Assembly: GCF_000153285.1 (NCBI RefSeq)
Contig: NZ_CH724168.1
Coordinates: 1,784,681-1,848,680, forward strand
DNA from: Synechococcus sp. WH 7805
Lineage (GTDB): Bacteria > Cyanobacteriota > Cyanobacteriia > PCC-6307 > Cyanobiaceae
Reading direction: 5' to 3'
Length of the DNA: 64,000 bases
Of the stretch, positions 47,746 to 57,275 are shown piece after piece; position 1 is the first letter of the stretch, and each line of letters starts with the position of its first letter. The position numbers and the translations under genes are program-made. The notes under the pieces were generated by a model. It saw only the letters and a list, made by a program, of their open reading frames with translations. It did not search any database and was not told where the DNA came from.

Positions 47746-47755
47746 GACCCCAAAA

Positions 47756-47779
47756 AACCCCCATCAGCCGATGGGGGTT
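47756..47779. terminator. Terminator between convergent NRAMP-type and hsp20 genes
   Basis: A perfect 10-bp stem, 47756-47765 (AACCCCCATC) with 47770-47779 (GATGGGGGTT), has a 4-nt loop. Read on the minus strand it ends in six Ts, so it is strongest for hsp20; on the plus strand the T tail is short. It sits 10 bp after one stop and 53 bp from the other. Confidence 0.8.
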
Positions 47780-47832
47780 GGGATTTCTCGTTCTCATGCC
47801 TCTACCGCAGGCATCCACTTCAGGCGTCCACT

Positions 47833-48246
47833 TCAAGCGTCCACTGCCACCGTCACGCTGGTGTGGCTTTGGGCCTTGGCGGCGGTGATCTCCAGCACGC
47901 CATCCCGGTAACTGGCCTGAACGGCATCCCGGTTCAGCCCTTGGCTGAAGCGGAAGCTGCGGCTCCAGGTGCCGTAGCGGAACTCGCTCAGCCGGGCGGT
48001 GTCCTCGCTTGGGCTCTCTTCAGACGCATTGTTGCTGTCGGGACGACGGCGTTCGGCACTGACGCTGAGCGTGCGATCGGTGGCCTTCACGTCGATCGAT
48101 TCGCGGCTCACTCCAGGCAGCTCAAGGCGAATGGTGTAGTGATCGGCTGTTTCGTGGATCTCTGCTGCTGGAACACGCTCGGCCTGCGACAGCTGCTGGT
48201 CCAGCCGTTCAAAAAGATCAAATGGTGATTGACGAAGGGTGATCAT
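47833..48246 (-). CDS. Hsp20/alpha-crystallin family small heat-shock protein
   Basis: 137 residues. The alpha-crystallin domain shows EIHETADHYTIRLELPGV, then the C-terminal GVLEITAAKA (G-x-L family motif). It holds unfolding proteins in ATP-independent fashion. The N-terminal arm MITLRQSPFDLFERLDQQL is typical of cyanobacterial HspA-like proteins. An imperfect inverted repeat with a T7 loop lies in the 174-bp region upstream (48332-48360). Confidence 0.92.
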   Translation of the reverse strand: MITLRQSPFDLFERLDQQLSQAERVPAAEIHETADHYTIRLELPGVSRESIDVKATDRTLSVSAERRRPDSNNASEESPSEDTARLSEFRYGTWSRSFRFSQGLNRDAVQASYRDGVLEITAAKAQSHTSVTVAVDA

Positions 48247-48420
48247 GAGTGACTCCTCAGGAACGGTATGTGGTGGGTGTTTGAATCACCCGCACAGACA
48301 ATCTGCGTGTAGTTGATCAATCTGATCAGGGTGAGAACCGTCTTTTTTTGTACGGTCTCAACCACCCAGTTCGGTCGTCACAACTGGGATGTCGGGTGAA
48401 CCGAACAGTGGGTGCGCTGA

Positions 48421-48900
48421 TTACAGCCACCACCAACTGGAGAAAGCAGCCGCCTGTCCACAACGACGACCTTCCTCATCCCAGAGCGTCCAGATCCGGG
48501 CGTTGCGGATCATGAATTGACGCCCGTGTCGATCGATACGGATACCGGAATAGGTATGGATTGCATCGTGGGCGAGGGCCTGCTTGAGAGAAGCCGCCCG
48601 TTCCCGTCGTTCCGACTGCGCTGCGGTCAGGCGCGAGGGCATGCCGATCATCTGCAGCCAGGTGCGTTTCCAGAGCTTCAGTGCGGTGGCGTTGGCGTAG
48701 ATCAGGGCTGGGTCAGCCGTGTTGTCGTGGGCCAGCACGGCCATGCTGCTGTTGAACAGCTCCTGTGCGCTCAGGCGCCGCGATGTTCCCTGTCGGTCGC
48801 TGGCCAGCAGTGGGCTGTCGAAGGCGCGCCGATGGGAGAGCAAAAGAATCGTCACGAGACCCTGGATCTCCAGGGTCTGCCAGGGGCTGGTTTCAGCCAC
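48421..48900 (-). CDS. MEKHLA domain protein
   Basis: 159 residues from GTG 48900, overlapping the SWIM gene stop by 8 nt. The MEKHLA/PAS-like domain is seen in LFNSSMAVLAHDNTADPALIYANATALKLW (quoted to 20: HDNTADPALIYANATALKLW), then MIGMPSRLTAAQSERRERA and a late strand IRNARIWTLWDEEG. Such domains are thought to bind a ligand or cofactor, as PAS domains do. It is the last gene of an overlapping four-gene run with the SWIM, SNF2 and membrane-protein genes. Confidence 0.8.
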   Translation of the reverse strand: MAETSPWQTLEIQGLVTILLLSHRRAFDSPLLASDRQGTSRRLSAQELFNSSMAVLAHDNTADPALIYANATALKLWKRTWLQMIGMPSRLTAAQSERRERAASLKQALAHDAIHTYSGIRIDRHGRQFMIRNARIWTLWDEEGRRCGQAAAFSSWWWL

Positions 48901-49795
48901 CTGCTGTCATGGCTTCCACCATGGCCTGTTGCGCAAGCGCCTGTCCTTGGTCCCGTAGATGGGTCAGGAACCGAGGCCGCGCCTCTGGAAAGCGCGGTTC
49001 CTCAGCGAGAGGGAGATCCCCCGCCGCATCCAGGCCAGTGTCGCCCTCCATTGCCGGTGTGATCACCACAAGATCACCGTCAAGGCTGGCGTCATAGCGC
49101 CACCAGAGCGTGGGATCGAGGACAGCAGGGTGGGGAGGAGGCGGTGTGTCGGCCGTTGGGGTTGTGGCCTCCTTGGTTGAACCTTCGCTGTCGAGCTCAT
49201 CGCTGGCCAGCCTGGTGTTGAGCGCTTGCAGCCGATGCTCGGCCAGGTCCTCCAGCAACTTGGCCCGCGTGCGACCCCGCAACTGGAAGAGCACGAATGG
49301 ATCCTCGCTGAACCGCTCCCCCATCAGGAAATACACAGCACTGATGTGTTTGCAGGGATTGGCTTTGTCGGGGCAGCTGCACTCGCTGCGCACCTCTTGA
49401 AGCTTGAAGGGAAACAGTCGCCGGCCGCTGGCTGCAAAGGCACGCTCGATGTCGGAAGGCATGATGCCGGCCAGCAGCTGGGCGGACCAACGGGCCTTCT
49501 GGGTCAGCGCCTCCAGCACGTATCCCCAGTCCTCGTCGCTGAGCACGTCCAGCCAGAGCTTCACCTTGTAGGGGTCTTCGCCGGTGCCCTGCACCCTGGC
49601 GTGCACCCGTCGCCCCTCGAAGCGGATCGAGGTCACATGCCCCTCTCGGGCATAGGCCCAAGCACGCTCCAGTCGTTTCTTGAAGCGGTAGGAGTTGATC
49701 AGCTCCATCCACTGTTCCACCCACCAGGGCTGCTGACCGAGGCCGTCGTCCCCTAGGGAGGTGTTAATGCCGTTTCCGTTGGGAGTGATGGTCAT
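48893..49795 (-). CDS. SWIM zinc-finger protein
   Basis: The start is ATG 49795 (MTITPNGNGINTS), overlapping the helicase stop (ATGA), giving 300 residues. The SWIM motif is CSCPDKANPCKHISAVYF (CxC..CxH). N-terminal PWWVEQWMELINSYRFKKRL and a Pro-rich linker follow. SWIM proteins next to SNF2 helicases are a recurring bacterial pair and probably act together on DNA or its bound proteins. No nuclease motif is seen. Confidence 0.88.
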   Translation of the reverse strand: MTITPNGNGINTSLGDDGLGQQPWWVEQWMELINSYRFKKRLERAWAYAREGHVTSIRFEGRRVHARVQGTGEDPYKVKLWLDVLSDEDWGYVLEALTQKARWSAQLLAGIMPSDIERAFAASGRRLFPFKLQEVRSECSCPDKANPCKHISAVYFLMGERFSEDPFVLFQLRGRTRAKLLEDLAEHRLQALNTRLASDELDSEGSTKEATTPTADTPPPPHPAVLDPTLWWRYDASLDGDLVVITPAMEGDTGLDAAGDLPLAEEPRFPEARPRFLTHLRDQGQALAQQAMVEAMTAGG

Positions 49796-52700
49796 GGGTT
49801 GCGTGTTTCGTTGTCCTCGAGGCTCACCAGCTCCTTGAGTTGGCCCATGTCGAAGCCACCGAGCCACTCCTCGCCGGAGCCCACGATGTCTTCCGCCAGT
49901 CTGGACTTCTCCCGGATCATCCGGTCGATCTTCTCTTCCACTGAGCCACTGGTGATGAACTTATGCACCATCACCCGATTGGTCTGGCCAATCCGGTAAG
50001 CACGGTCAGTGGCCTGGTTTTCAACTGCAGGATTCCACCAGCGGTCGATGTGGAACACGTGGCTGGCCCGGGTCAGGTTCAATCCCACACCGCCGGCTTT
50101 GAGGGACAACAGGAACAGCTGGGGGCCGCGCGGGTCTTCCTGGAAGCGATCCACCATGGCCTGACGTTCTCCTTTGCTAGTGCTGCCGCTCAGGAACGGC
50201 ACCTCGCTGCGCCAGCGGCGTTGCAGGTAGCCCTGCAGCAGATGCCCCCATTCCGCGAACTGGGTGAACAGCAGGGCTCGATCCCCCGCTGCAATCACCT
50301 CTTCGAGAATCTCTTCGAGCCGCTGCAGCTTCACCGATCGCTGCAGGAAGTCGTCGCCTGCCACCTCTTCCTTTAAGGCCAGAGCCGGGTGATTGCAGAT
50401 CTGTTTGAGGCGCGTCAGCAGTCCCAGCACCTGGCCGTGACGCTTGCCTCGGGGAGCTCGGGCGATGGCATCGAGGGTGTTCTCCACGGTTTTCGCGTAA
50501 AGGGACTTCTGTTCCTTGCTCAGCCCCACCCATTCACTCAGCTCCACTTTTTCGGGGAGGTCGGAGATGATCGCCTTGTCGGTTTTCAAGCGCCGCAGAA
50601 TGAATGGTCCCACCCGCGACTTGAGATCGCGAAGCGACGACATATCGCCATAGCGTTCGATCGGCATGCGGTAGCGCTGCCGGAAAAATTCCTCTTCGCC
50701 GAGCACGTTCGGATTGAGGAAATCCATCAGGGCCCAGAGCTCGCTCACTCTGTTTTCAACCGGTGTGCCAGTGAGGGCAATGCGGAACCTGGAGCCCTTG
50801 CGGGTGCGAGCCAGATCACGGGCTGCCTGGCTTTGCTTGGCCGAAGGGTTCTTGATCGCCTGAGCTTCATCGATCACGGTTCCCTGCCAGTCGAAACTTT
50901 CAAGCAGTTCACTGTCTCTTTGCAGAAGCCCGTAGCTGGTGAGCACCAGGTCAACGTCTTTCAGGGCTTTTTTCAGTGCTGCTGGGGTGGAGGGTCGTTT
51001 GGGGCCGTAGTGCTCATGCACTGTGAGCTCGGGGGTGAAGGCCGCGGCTTCCCGTTTCCAGTTGGTGAGCACGGAGGTGGGAGCCACCAGCAGCACCGGC
51101 CGTTTCAGTTCTTGTTCCATCTTCAGGTGCTGGAGGAAGGCCAGCAGCTGGATCGTCTTGCCCAGGCCCATGTCGTCGGCGAGGCAGGCTCCCTGATCGA
51201 AGCGGTGCAGGAAGGCCAGCCAGCCCAGGCCTCGTTCCTGGTAAGGGCGAAGCTGACCGCAGAAACCCTCGGGCGCAGGAAGTGGATCCGGTGCTTTCTG
51301 CTGGTGGTATTGCTCCAACACCCCTTGAAGGCGAGGGCCAGCATCAAAGGCATGAACGGGGAGGCGCATCAGCGTGTCCCCTTCGCTGGCCGTCAGGCGA
51401 AGGGCATCGTCCAGGCTCAGATCAGGATTGGCGGCACAGAATCGTTCTGCATTTTTGAGATCATTGGGCCTGAGTTCGATCCAGGCCCCCTTGTGGCGCA
51501 CCAAGGGGCTGCGCTTGCCGGCCAGCCGTTCCAGCTCCCGCAGCGTCAGGGTGACGCCCCCGATCATCAGCTCCCAGTTCCAGTCGAGATTTTCCCCAAG
51601 GGTGAACCCCCGCGAGCGTTTGGGTAGTTCGGCCTTGATCGCCAGACCGAGGCGGCTGGCCAGGCCTCCCGAGAGGCTGGGAGGGAGATCCACACCAACG
51701 CCCACGTCCCGGAGCTGACGGGCGGCGGTGCGCACCAGCACGAAGGCTTCCGCCGGGGTGAGCTGCATCGCTTCCGGCGTGGCGCTATCCAGGCCCCGTT
51801 CGATTGGTTCGAACACCGTGAGAGCACGCCCCATGCCTTCGAGCAGCACCTCACCGGGATGCTCCACAGGAATCTCCCCGAGTTGAAGGCCTTCGGGTCC
51901 AGCGGCCCAGGCTGCTCCGGCCGGTACCTTCAGCGTTGGATCGGCTTCGGCCTGCAGATAGAAGCGCAGATCCCAGAGCTCTTCCCCCTCGTTCGGTGTG
52001 GCGAGTTCAAGGCAGGCCCTGGCAGCCGCCACATTGCCAGCCACTCCCTCGCGCCAGTGGTGGCTCGCCGTGGCAAGGCGTTCGGCATCTTCATCATTCA
52101 GATCGATCACCCCGGTCTCCGAACTCAGGGCGTTTTCCCAGGCGCAGAGCAGGGGGTCGAGCCCCTCGTCATCGGGATGGAAGCCCTTGCGCAGCTGGGC
52201 ATCTACCAGATCCTCCAGCAATGTGGCCACCCGCAATCGACCGCTGCGGGGACGACAGCAGGCCACGGGATTGGCAGCGCGCATGGCCTCTGGGCGCAGC
52301 CTGGTGATGCGATTGCTGCGCTTTCCTGTGGGCTCTCTCCAGGGCAACGCACACGTGGCAACCAGGGGCAGACGGGCGGCAAGGTCCTCCAGGCGGCGCC
52401 GGTCTTCCTCTCGATTGAGAAGCGGGACCCAGCGGGCCCGGTGTGGATACCCCTCACCTCGGCTCAATTCCACCTGGGGCAGCCAGCGCCCCCTAGCCAC
52501 AAGACTGAGGGCCCATCGCTGCATGTGACTCCACCAGCGCAACTCATCGGCCAGATCAGGGTGATGGCCTGACAGTGGAAGCTTGGCCAGCCATGCCGTG
52601 GCGGCCATCGGTTCGATCGCCAGCCCCTGCACCTGCCATGGCCACCACTCGGTGGTTTTCGGGATCGGTTCGCCGGCTTGCAGCGGCAGCCCGCACCAAG

Positions 52701-53004
52701 GGGGCTGCTCTTCTGATGAGGGGGTGGCGGCAGCTGAGCCACGGGGCCGCCGTGGTTTCACACTGCGGCTCGGCAGGGTGAGGCATGCGGTCGCATCGAT
52801 GATTCCGTCCGGAAGCAAATCGCGCTCTGTGAGCCAGGCGCGCAGATCCTCCGCGCTCAGGGTGAACGGATGAAGGGCGGGTGTGGCCCCGGGGCCGAGG
52901 GGGTCGGCCACACGCCAGGTGTCAGCCCATACCAGCAAAGCAGCCCTTCCGGAGCTGCTGGGAGTGCGGATGGCGGGTAGCCAGGTGGCGTGCAGCAGGC
53001 TCAT
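49792..53004 (-). CDS. SNF2/RAD54-family helicase
   Basis: The start is ATG 53004 (MSLLHATWLPAIR), giving 1070 residues. After a long family-specific N-terminal part, the SNF2 core has motif I DDMGLGKTIQ, motif II VIDEAQAIKNPS (DEAQ), LTGTPVENRVSELW, and motifs V-VI GVGLNLTRASHVFHIDRWWN and ATDRAYRIGQTNRVMVHK. It is an ATP-driven double-stranded DNA translocase that may displace proteins such as RNA polymerase. It overlaps both neighbours by 4 nt, so expression is coupled. Confidence 0.93.
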   Translation of the reverse strand: MSLLHATWLPAIRTPSSSGRAALLVWADTWRVADPLGPGATPALHPFTLSAEDLRAWLTERDLLPDGIIDATACLTLPSRSVKPRRPRGSAAATPSSEEQPPWCGLPLQAGEPIPKTTEWWPWQVQGLAIEPMAATAWLAKLPLSGHHPDLADELRWWSHMQRWALSLVARGRWLPQVELSRGEGYPHRARWVPLLNREEDRRRLEDLAARLPLVATCALPWREPTGKRSNRITRLRPEAMRAANPVACCRPRSGRLRVATLLEDLVDAQLRKGFHPDDEGLDPLLCAWENALSSETGVIDLNDEDAERLATASHHWREGVAGNVAAARACLELATPNEGEELWDLRFYLQAEADPTLKVPAGAAWAAGPEGLQLGEIPVEHPGEVLLEGMGRALTVFEPIERGLDSATPEAMQLTPAEAFVLVRTAARQLRDVGVGVDLPPSLSGGLASRLGLAIKAELPKRSRGFTLGENLDWNWELMIGGVTLTLRELERLAGKRSPLVRHKGAWIELRPNDLKNAERFCAANPDLSLDDALRLTASEGDTLMRLPVHAFDAGPRLQGVLEQYHQQKAPDPLPAPEGFCGQLRPYQERGLGWLAFLHRFDQGACLADDMGLGKTIQLLAFLQHLKMEQELKRPVLLVAPTSVLTNWKREAAAFTPELTVHEHYGPKRPSTPAALKKALKDVDLVLTSYGLLQRDSELLESFDWQGTVIDEAQAIKNPSAKQSQAARDLARTRKGSRFRIALTGTPVENRVSELWALMDFLNPNVLGEEEFFRQRYRMPIERYGDMSSLRDLKSRVGPFILRRLKTDKAIISDLPEKVELSEWVGLSKEQKSLYAKTVENTLDAIARAPRGKRHGQVLGLLTRLKQICNHPALALKEEVAGDDFLQRSVKLQRLEEILEEVIAAGDRALLFTQFAEWGHLLQGYLQRRWRSEVPFLSGSTSKGERQAMVDRFQEDPRGPQLFLLSLKAGGVGLNLTRASHVFHIDRWWNPAVENQATDRAYRIGQTNRVMVHKFITSGSVEEKIDRMIREKSRLAEDIVGSGEEWLGGFDMGQLKELVSLEDNETRNP

Positions 53005-53426
53005 GGCCGCGACGCAGACAACATGCGTTGGGTTCCGTGGAGCAGGAGTGCGCTGCCGACCAGTGGCAGCCACCCCACGAAAAGATCCACTACTAATGAT
53101 GCCAGGGCGCCGGAACCCCCCCAGGGAACCGCAAGGGGCATCCCAAGGCTGCGCACCCCGCAGATCGCGCCCACCAATCCAGCTTGCAGGTGGGAATCCT
53201 CTGGATCAACCCGTTCGAGATGAAAGGCGAGCAGCCCATAGAAGAGCCCGCAGCCAGTGGATCGAACAGCTTGATCCAGTCCAAAGGGGAGGCTGATCAG
53301 TCCGGCGCTGAGTCCGGCCAGCAGGGCCCAGCACACCGAGCGCCAGCGCAGGTTCGCCCGGTTCAATTCTTTGCTGCTTTCCGCGCTGCTGTCGGCCAAC
53401 GTGATCGGCGGCTGAAAGGCGATCAT
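53001..53426 (-). CDS. Hypothetical membrane protein (141 aa)
   Basis: ATG 53426 (MIAFQPPITLADSS) gives a protein with about four hydrophobic segments (WALLAGLSAGLISLPFG, GCGLFYGLLAFHL, AGLVGAICGVRSL, LVVDLFVGWLPLVGSALLL). The frame overlaps the SNF2 start by 4 nt and is divergent from alaS with a 35-bp gap. It is the first gene of the SNF2-SWIM-MEKHLA run. No family recognised. Confidence 0.65.
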   Translation of the reverse strand: MIAFQPPITLADSSAESSKELNRANLRWRSVCWALLAGLSAGLISLPFGLDQAVRSTGCGLFYGLLAFHLERVDPEDSHLQAGLVGAICGVRSLGMPLAVPWGGSGALASLVVDLFVGWLPLVGSALLLHGTQRMLSASRP

Positions 53427-53461
53427 GGCTGCTGGACCCGCTTTTCGAGCCCGAACCCGCC

Positions 53462-56146
53462 ATGGCTGTTGCACGACCGTCGCGAACCGATGCAGCGCGT
53501 CCCCGTACGGGTGCGGAGATCCGAGAAGCGTTTCTGTCTTTTTTTGAGCAGCGCGGTCATCGGCGGATGCCCAGCGCTTCGTTGGTGCCTGAGGACCCCA
53601 CGGTGCTGCTCACGATCGCGGGGATGCTGCCGTTCAAACCGATCTTCCTCGGCCAGCAGGAACGTCCAGCGCCCTGTGCCACCACCTCCCAGAAGTGCAT
53701 CCGCACCAACGACATCGAGAACGTGGGGCGCACCGCTCGTCACCACACATTTTTCGAGATGCTTGGCAACTTCTCGTTTGGGGATTACTTCAAGCAGCAG
53801 GCGATTGAATGGGCTTGGGAGCTGAGCACCGAGGTGTTCGGTCTTGATCCCAAAAATCTCGTGGTGAGCGTCTTCCGAGAAGACGATGAAGCGGAGCAGA
53901 TCTGGCGCGATGTGGTGGGTGTGAACCCCAAGCGGATCATCCGCATGGATGAGGAAGACAACTTCTGGGCCTCCGGTCCCACCGGACCGTGTGGGCCCTG
54001 TTCGGAGATCTACTACGACTTCAAGCCGGAACTTGGTGATGAGGGCATCGATCTCGAGGATGACGACCGCTTCATCGAGTTCTACAACCTGGTGTTCATG
54101 CAGTCGAACCGCGATGCGCAGGGGGTACTTACGCCGCTGGCCAACCGCAACATCGACACCGGCATGGGCCTGGAGCGCATGGCGCAGATCCTTCAGAAGG
54201 TTCCCAACAATTACGAAACCGATCTGATCTTCCCGTTGATTCAGGCTGCGGCTGATCGGGCCGGTGTGGACTACTACCAGCTCGACGAGAAGGGCAAAAC
54301 CTCGCTCAAGGTGATCGGTGATCACAGCCGTGCGGTCACCCAGCTGATCAGCGATGGCGTCACCGCAAGCAACCTGGGCCGCGGCTACATCCTGCGGCGC
54401 CTGCTGCGCCGGGTGGTGCGCCATGGCCGGCTGCTTGGCATCGACAAGCCCTTTCTCCAGGCCATGGGTGAGGCATCGATTGCCCTGATGCAATCCGCCC
54501 ACCCGCAGCTGATCGAGCGTCGTGAGGTGATCCTGGCGGAACTGCAACGGGAAGAAGCCCGTTTCCTGGAGACGCTGGAGCGTGGCGAAAAGTTGCTTGC
54601 GGATGTGCTGGCTGCCAAGCCGAAGCAGATCAGTGGTGAGCAGGCCTTTGAGCTCTACGACACCTATGGCTTCCCCCTTGAGCTCACCCAGGAAATCGCT
54701 GAAGAGCATGGCCTGGCGGTGGACCTCGCCGGCTTTGAGACGGCAATGGAGCAACAGCGCCAGCGTGCGAAAGCCGCCGCGGTGAGCATTGATCTCACCC
54801 TGCAAGATGCGATCGATCAGGTGGCTGCAGGACTGCAAGACACCGAATTCCGGGGCTACGAGCAGCTGGAACAGAGCAGCAGCATTCAGGCCCTGGTGGT
54901 GAACGGTGAGCCGGCCCAAAGCGCTTCAGCAGGCGATGCCGTTCAGGTGGTGCTGGATGTCACGCCGTTCTACGGCGAGGGTGGTGGCCAGATCGGTGAT
55001 TGCGGCACCCTGGTGGCGGATGGCCAGGCCGGTGATGGCCTGATCGTGATGGTCGAGTCCGTGAGCCGCAATCGCAGTGTGTTTGTGCACAGCGGTCGTG
55101 TGGAGCGCGGTGCGCTGTCGGTGGGCGATGTGGTGCATGGCCGGGTGGATCGTGCCTGCCGTCGTCGTGCCCAGGCCAACCACACTGCCACGCACCTGCT
55201 CCAGGCTGCTTTGAAGCAGGTTGTTGATCCCGGCATCGGTCAGGCCGGCTCTCTCGTGAGTTTTGATCGCCTGCGTTTCGATTTCCATTGTCCTCGGGCG
55301 GTCACCACTGAAGAGTTGGGACGGATTGAGAGCCTTATTAATGGATGGATCGCCGATGCCCACGCGCTTGAGGTGCAGGAGATGGCGATCGAGCAAGCCA
55401 AAGCCGCCGGAGCGGTGGCGATGTTCGGTGAGAAATACGCCGATGTGGTGCGCGTCGTTGATGTGCCCGGGGTGTCGATGGAGCTCTGTGGTGGCACCCA
55501 TGTGCGCAACACCGCTGAGATCGGTCTGTTCAAAATCGTGAGTGAAAGCGGGGTCGCCGCTGGAATTCGCCGGATTGAAGCTGTGGCAGGAGCAGCGGTG
55601 CTCCCTTATCTCAACGAGCGGGATGCGGTGGTGAAGCAGCTCGGTGAGCGCTTCAAAGCCCAACCCGGCGAGATCATCGAACGGGTATCGGCTTTGCAGG
55701 ACGAGCTCAAGGCCACCGGCAAGGCCCTGGCTGCGGCCCAGGCCGAGTTAGCCGTAGCCAAATCAGCAGCGTTGGCCGCTCAAGCAGTCGCCGTTGGCAA
55801 CTTTCAGTTGCTAGTGGAACGTCTCGATGGTGTGGATGGCTCTGGTTTGCAGGGAGCTGCGCAGAGCCTTGTTGATCAGCTCGGTGATGGTGGTGCGGTG
55901 GTGATCGGCGGTCTTCCGGACCCTGCCGATCAGGGCAAGGTGATTCTGGTGGCGGCCTTCGGGAAAGACGTAATTGCTGCCAAGCTCCAGGCCGGCAAGT
56001 TCATTGGTGGGATCGCCAAGCTCTGCGGCGGCGGCGGCGGTGGGCGTCCCAACCTGGCTCAGGCTGGTGGCAGAGATGGGGCCTCATTGGATGCGGCCCT
56101 AACAGCTGCTCGAGCAGAACTTGAGTCTGTTTTTCGGAACTGTTGA
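53462..56146 (+). CDS. alaS: Alanyl-tRNA synthetase
   Basis: 894 residues. Class II motif 1 region FFEQRGHRRMPSASLVP, TSQKCIRTNDIENVG, motif 2 HHTFFEMLGNFSFGDYF, motif 3 GLERMAQ and LGRGYILRRLLRRVVRHG. The editing domain has HTATHLLQAAL (zinc ligands) and CGGTHVRNTAEIGLFKI, and the C-terminal domain ends with GGGGGGRPNLAQAGG. It charges tRNA-Ala and clears mis-added Ser/Gly. The ATG at 53462 gives a family-like N terminus. It is divergent from the SNF2 operon. Confidence 0.97.
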   Translation: MAVARPSRTDAARPRTGAEIREAFLSFFEQRGHRRMPSASLVPEDPTVLLTIAGMLPFKPIFLGQQERPAPCATTSQKCIRTNDIENVGRTARHHTFFEMLGNFSFGDYFKQQAIEWAWELSTEVFGLDPKNLVVSVFREDDEAEQIWRDVVGVNPKRIIRMDEEDNFWASGPTGPCGPCSEIYYDFKPELGDEGIDLEDDDRFIEFYNLVFMQSNRDAQGVLTPLANRNIDTGMGLERMAQILQKVPNNYETDLIFPLIQAAADRAGVDYYQLDEKGKTSLKVIGDHSRAVTQLISDGVTASNLGRGYILRRLLRRVVRHGRLLGIDKPFLQAMGEASIALMQSAHPQLIERREVILAELQREEARFLETLERGEKLLADVLAAKPKQISGEQAFELYDTYGFPLELTQEIAEEHGLAVDLAGFETAMEQQRQRAKAAAVSIDLTLQDAIDQVAAGLQDTEFRGYEQLEQSSSIQALVVNGEPAQSASAGDAVQVVLDVTPFYGEGGGQIGDCGTLVADGQAGDGLIVMVESVSRNRSVFVHSGRVERGALSVGDVVHGRVDRACRRRAQANHTATHLLQAALKQVVDPGIGQAGSLVSFDRLRFDFHCPRAVTTEELGRIESLINGWIADAHALEVQEMAIEQAKAAGAVAMFGEKYADVVRVVDVPGVSMELCGGTHVRNTAEIGLFKIVSESGVAAGIRRIEAVAGAAVLPYLNERDAVVKQLGERFKAQPGEIIERVSALQDELKATGKALAAAQAELAVAKSAALAAQAVAVGNFQLLVERLDGVDGSGLQGAAQSLVDQLGDGGAVVIGGLPDPADQGKVILVAAFGKDVIAAKLQAGKFIGGIAKLCGGGGGGRPNLAQAGGRDGASLDAALTAARAELESVFRNC

Positions 56147-56543
56147 TCAATTGTCAAGCTATTCATATCATCGCATCATCGTCAGTTCAAAGCTTGGTCT
56201 AATTGATGATCTTGGACAATTTGCTGGAAGTTATGCAGTCGTTAGTGCGGCCACTATCTGTTTCCGTTGGCCAAATTTGCGCGGAGGCTATTCGCAGTAT
56301 TTTGACTTGTGTTTGTGACAAGAACTGCGGAGTTCTTTGTTCAAGATCATCAGACACTGCTCTTCTTTCGCTCGAATGTCACTAAGGTATCAAGGCTCAG
56401 CATGAGGTGGTGGTTGGTTTGACGACGTTTGGTGTTATCGGATTTGGCTGCTTCACTGTAAAAACAGTGGACGCTGGCATGTCGCGATTCTCGAGATAAT
56501 GCAGCAACAGTAGGGGCAAGGTTCAAATTATCTGTTTAGAATA
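56147..56543. other. AT-rich gap after alaS holding a relic of a FecR-protein 3' end
   Basis: About 400 bp without a full gene. At 56319-56345 there is a 27-bp near-copy of the 3' end of the FecR-protein gene at 57672-57698. Read on the minus strand the relic gives SDDLEQRTPQFLS, against GSEGLEPTSPQFLT in the intact gene, with an in-frame TGA a little upstream. This looks like the decayed end of a second copy. Nothing else was recognised. Confidence 0.5.
56319..56345 (-). repeat. Left copy of 27-bp imperfect direct repeat (FecR gene 3' relic)
   Basis: It matches 57672-57698 at 24 of 27 positions in the same orientation. The two copies bracket the AT-rich methyltransferase gene. The match continues weakly beyond the repeat in the coding frame (A-S-D/E..LE....PQFL), which argues for gene-relic origin rather than a short target-site duplication. 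Confidence 0.65.
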
Positions 56544-57275
56544 TTAAATGCGGTCCGAATGTAGATATGGGCGACTTGAATAAGTTTGATCACTAAGAAG
56601 TCCTTTGCGAATTGCTACGCAGTTGTGCGCGAAAGACACACTTGCGACATCCGTAAGCACATTTAGGTTAAAGCCGGCATCCTCAAGGCTATTCTTCAAA
56701 TCATTCAGTTCAGAGGAGGATAAAAATTCTCGATTTATCCAGTTTGAAAGTTGCAAAAATTGTCTGATCAAAGACTTGGAAGATTCCAGGCCATATTCAG
56801 TCGGATAGCCATAGCAAGTGCCTCTTTTCCAGTAGGAGCATTCGATGTCCTCGATGATGTACACTCCTCCGCTGTTTAAAACACCAAACAAGTTGTTAAA
56901 AGTCAACAGCTGATGTTCTGGAATATGCGATCCATCATCAATGATAAATCCGACACTCTTGTCGCACAAAAAGCTTGCGAAGCTTGCTAGCTGATCTTTT
57001 GAAGACTGATCGCATCTCATAACCTCAAAGCCATCGCCTTTGGCGACAACATTCTTGTCCACTACATAAAGGAATGCGGAGGGATAGAGCATTTTCCAAA
57101 ATGGAATACTATTGCCTTTCCCGAAACCTATCTCAACTATGGAGTCGTTGCCGTCAAATTCAGACAAAAATTGCGCGTAAAATCGTTGATAACCATGTTG
57201 GGTAACTTTGTCGGTTCCTGAAGCGATGCCTGCCGCTTCAATCTCAGGCCTGGTAATCATCAAGGAAGGGTGCAT
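56544..57275 (-). CDS. SAM-dependent methyltransferase (TylF/MycE-like)
   Basis: 243 residues. The Rossmann-type SAM motif is SIVEIGFGKGNS, the acid strand FLYVVDKNVV, and the metal-linked IIDDGSHIPEHQLLTF followed by GGVYIIEDIECSYW. These motifs (DDGSH and ED..tSYW) match macrocin/mycinamicin O-methyltransferases and the CmcI-like group, which often act on sugars. The coding sequence is AT-rich with unusual codon use for this genome and lies between 27-bp imperfect repeats, so it is probably acquired. A role in surface polysaccharide or secondary-product methylation is possible. Confidence 0.8.
   Translation of the reverse strand: MHPSLMITRPEIEAAGIASGTDKVTQHGYQRFYAQFLSEFDGNDSIVEIGFGKGNSIPFWKMLYPSAFLYVVDKNVVAKGDGFEVMRCDQSSKDQLASFASFLCDKSVGFIIDDGSHIPEHQLLTFNNLFGVLNSGGVYIIEDIECSYWKRGTCYGYPTEYGLESSKSLIRQFLQLSNWINREFLSSSELNDLKNSLEDAGFNLNVLTDVASVSFAHNCVAIRKGLLSDQTYSSRPYLHSDRI

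Noticed and set aside
53423..54919. 498-codon minus-strand frame inside alaS
   Set aside because: Antisense to intact alaS motifs; low-complexity composition and no start signal.
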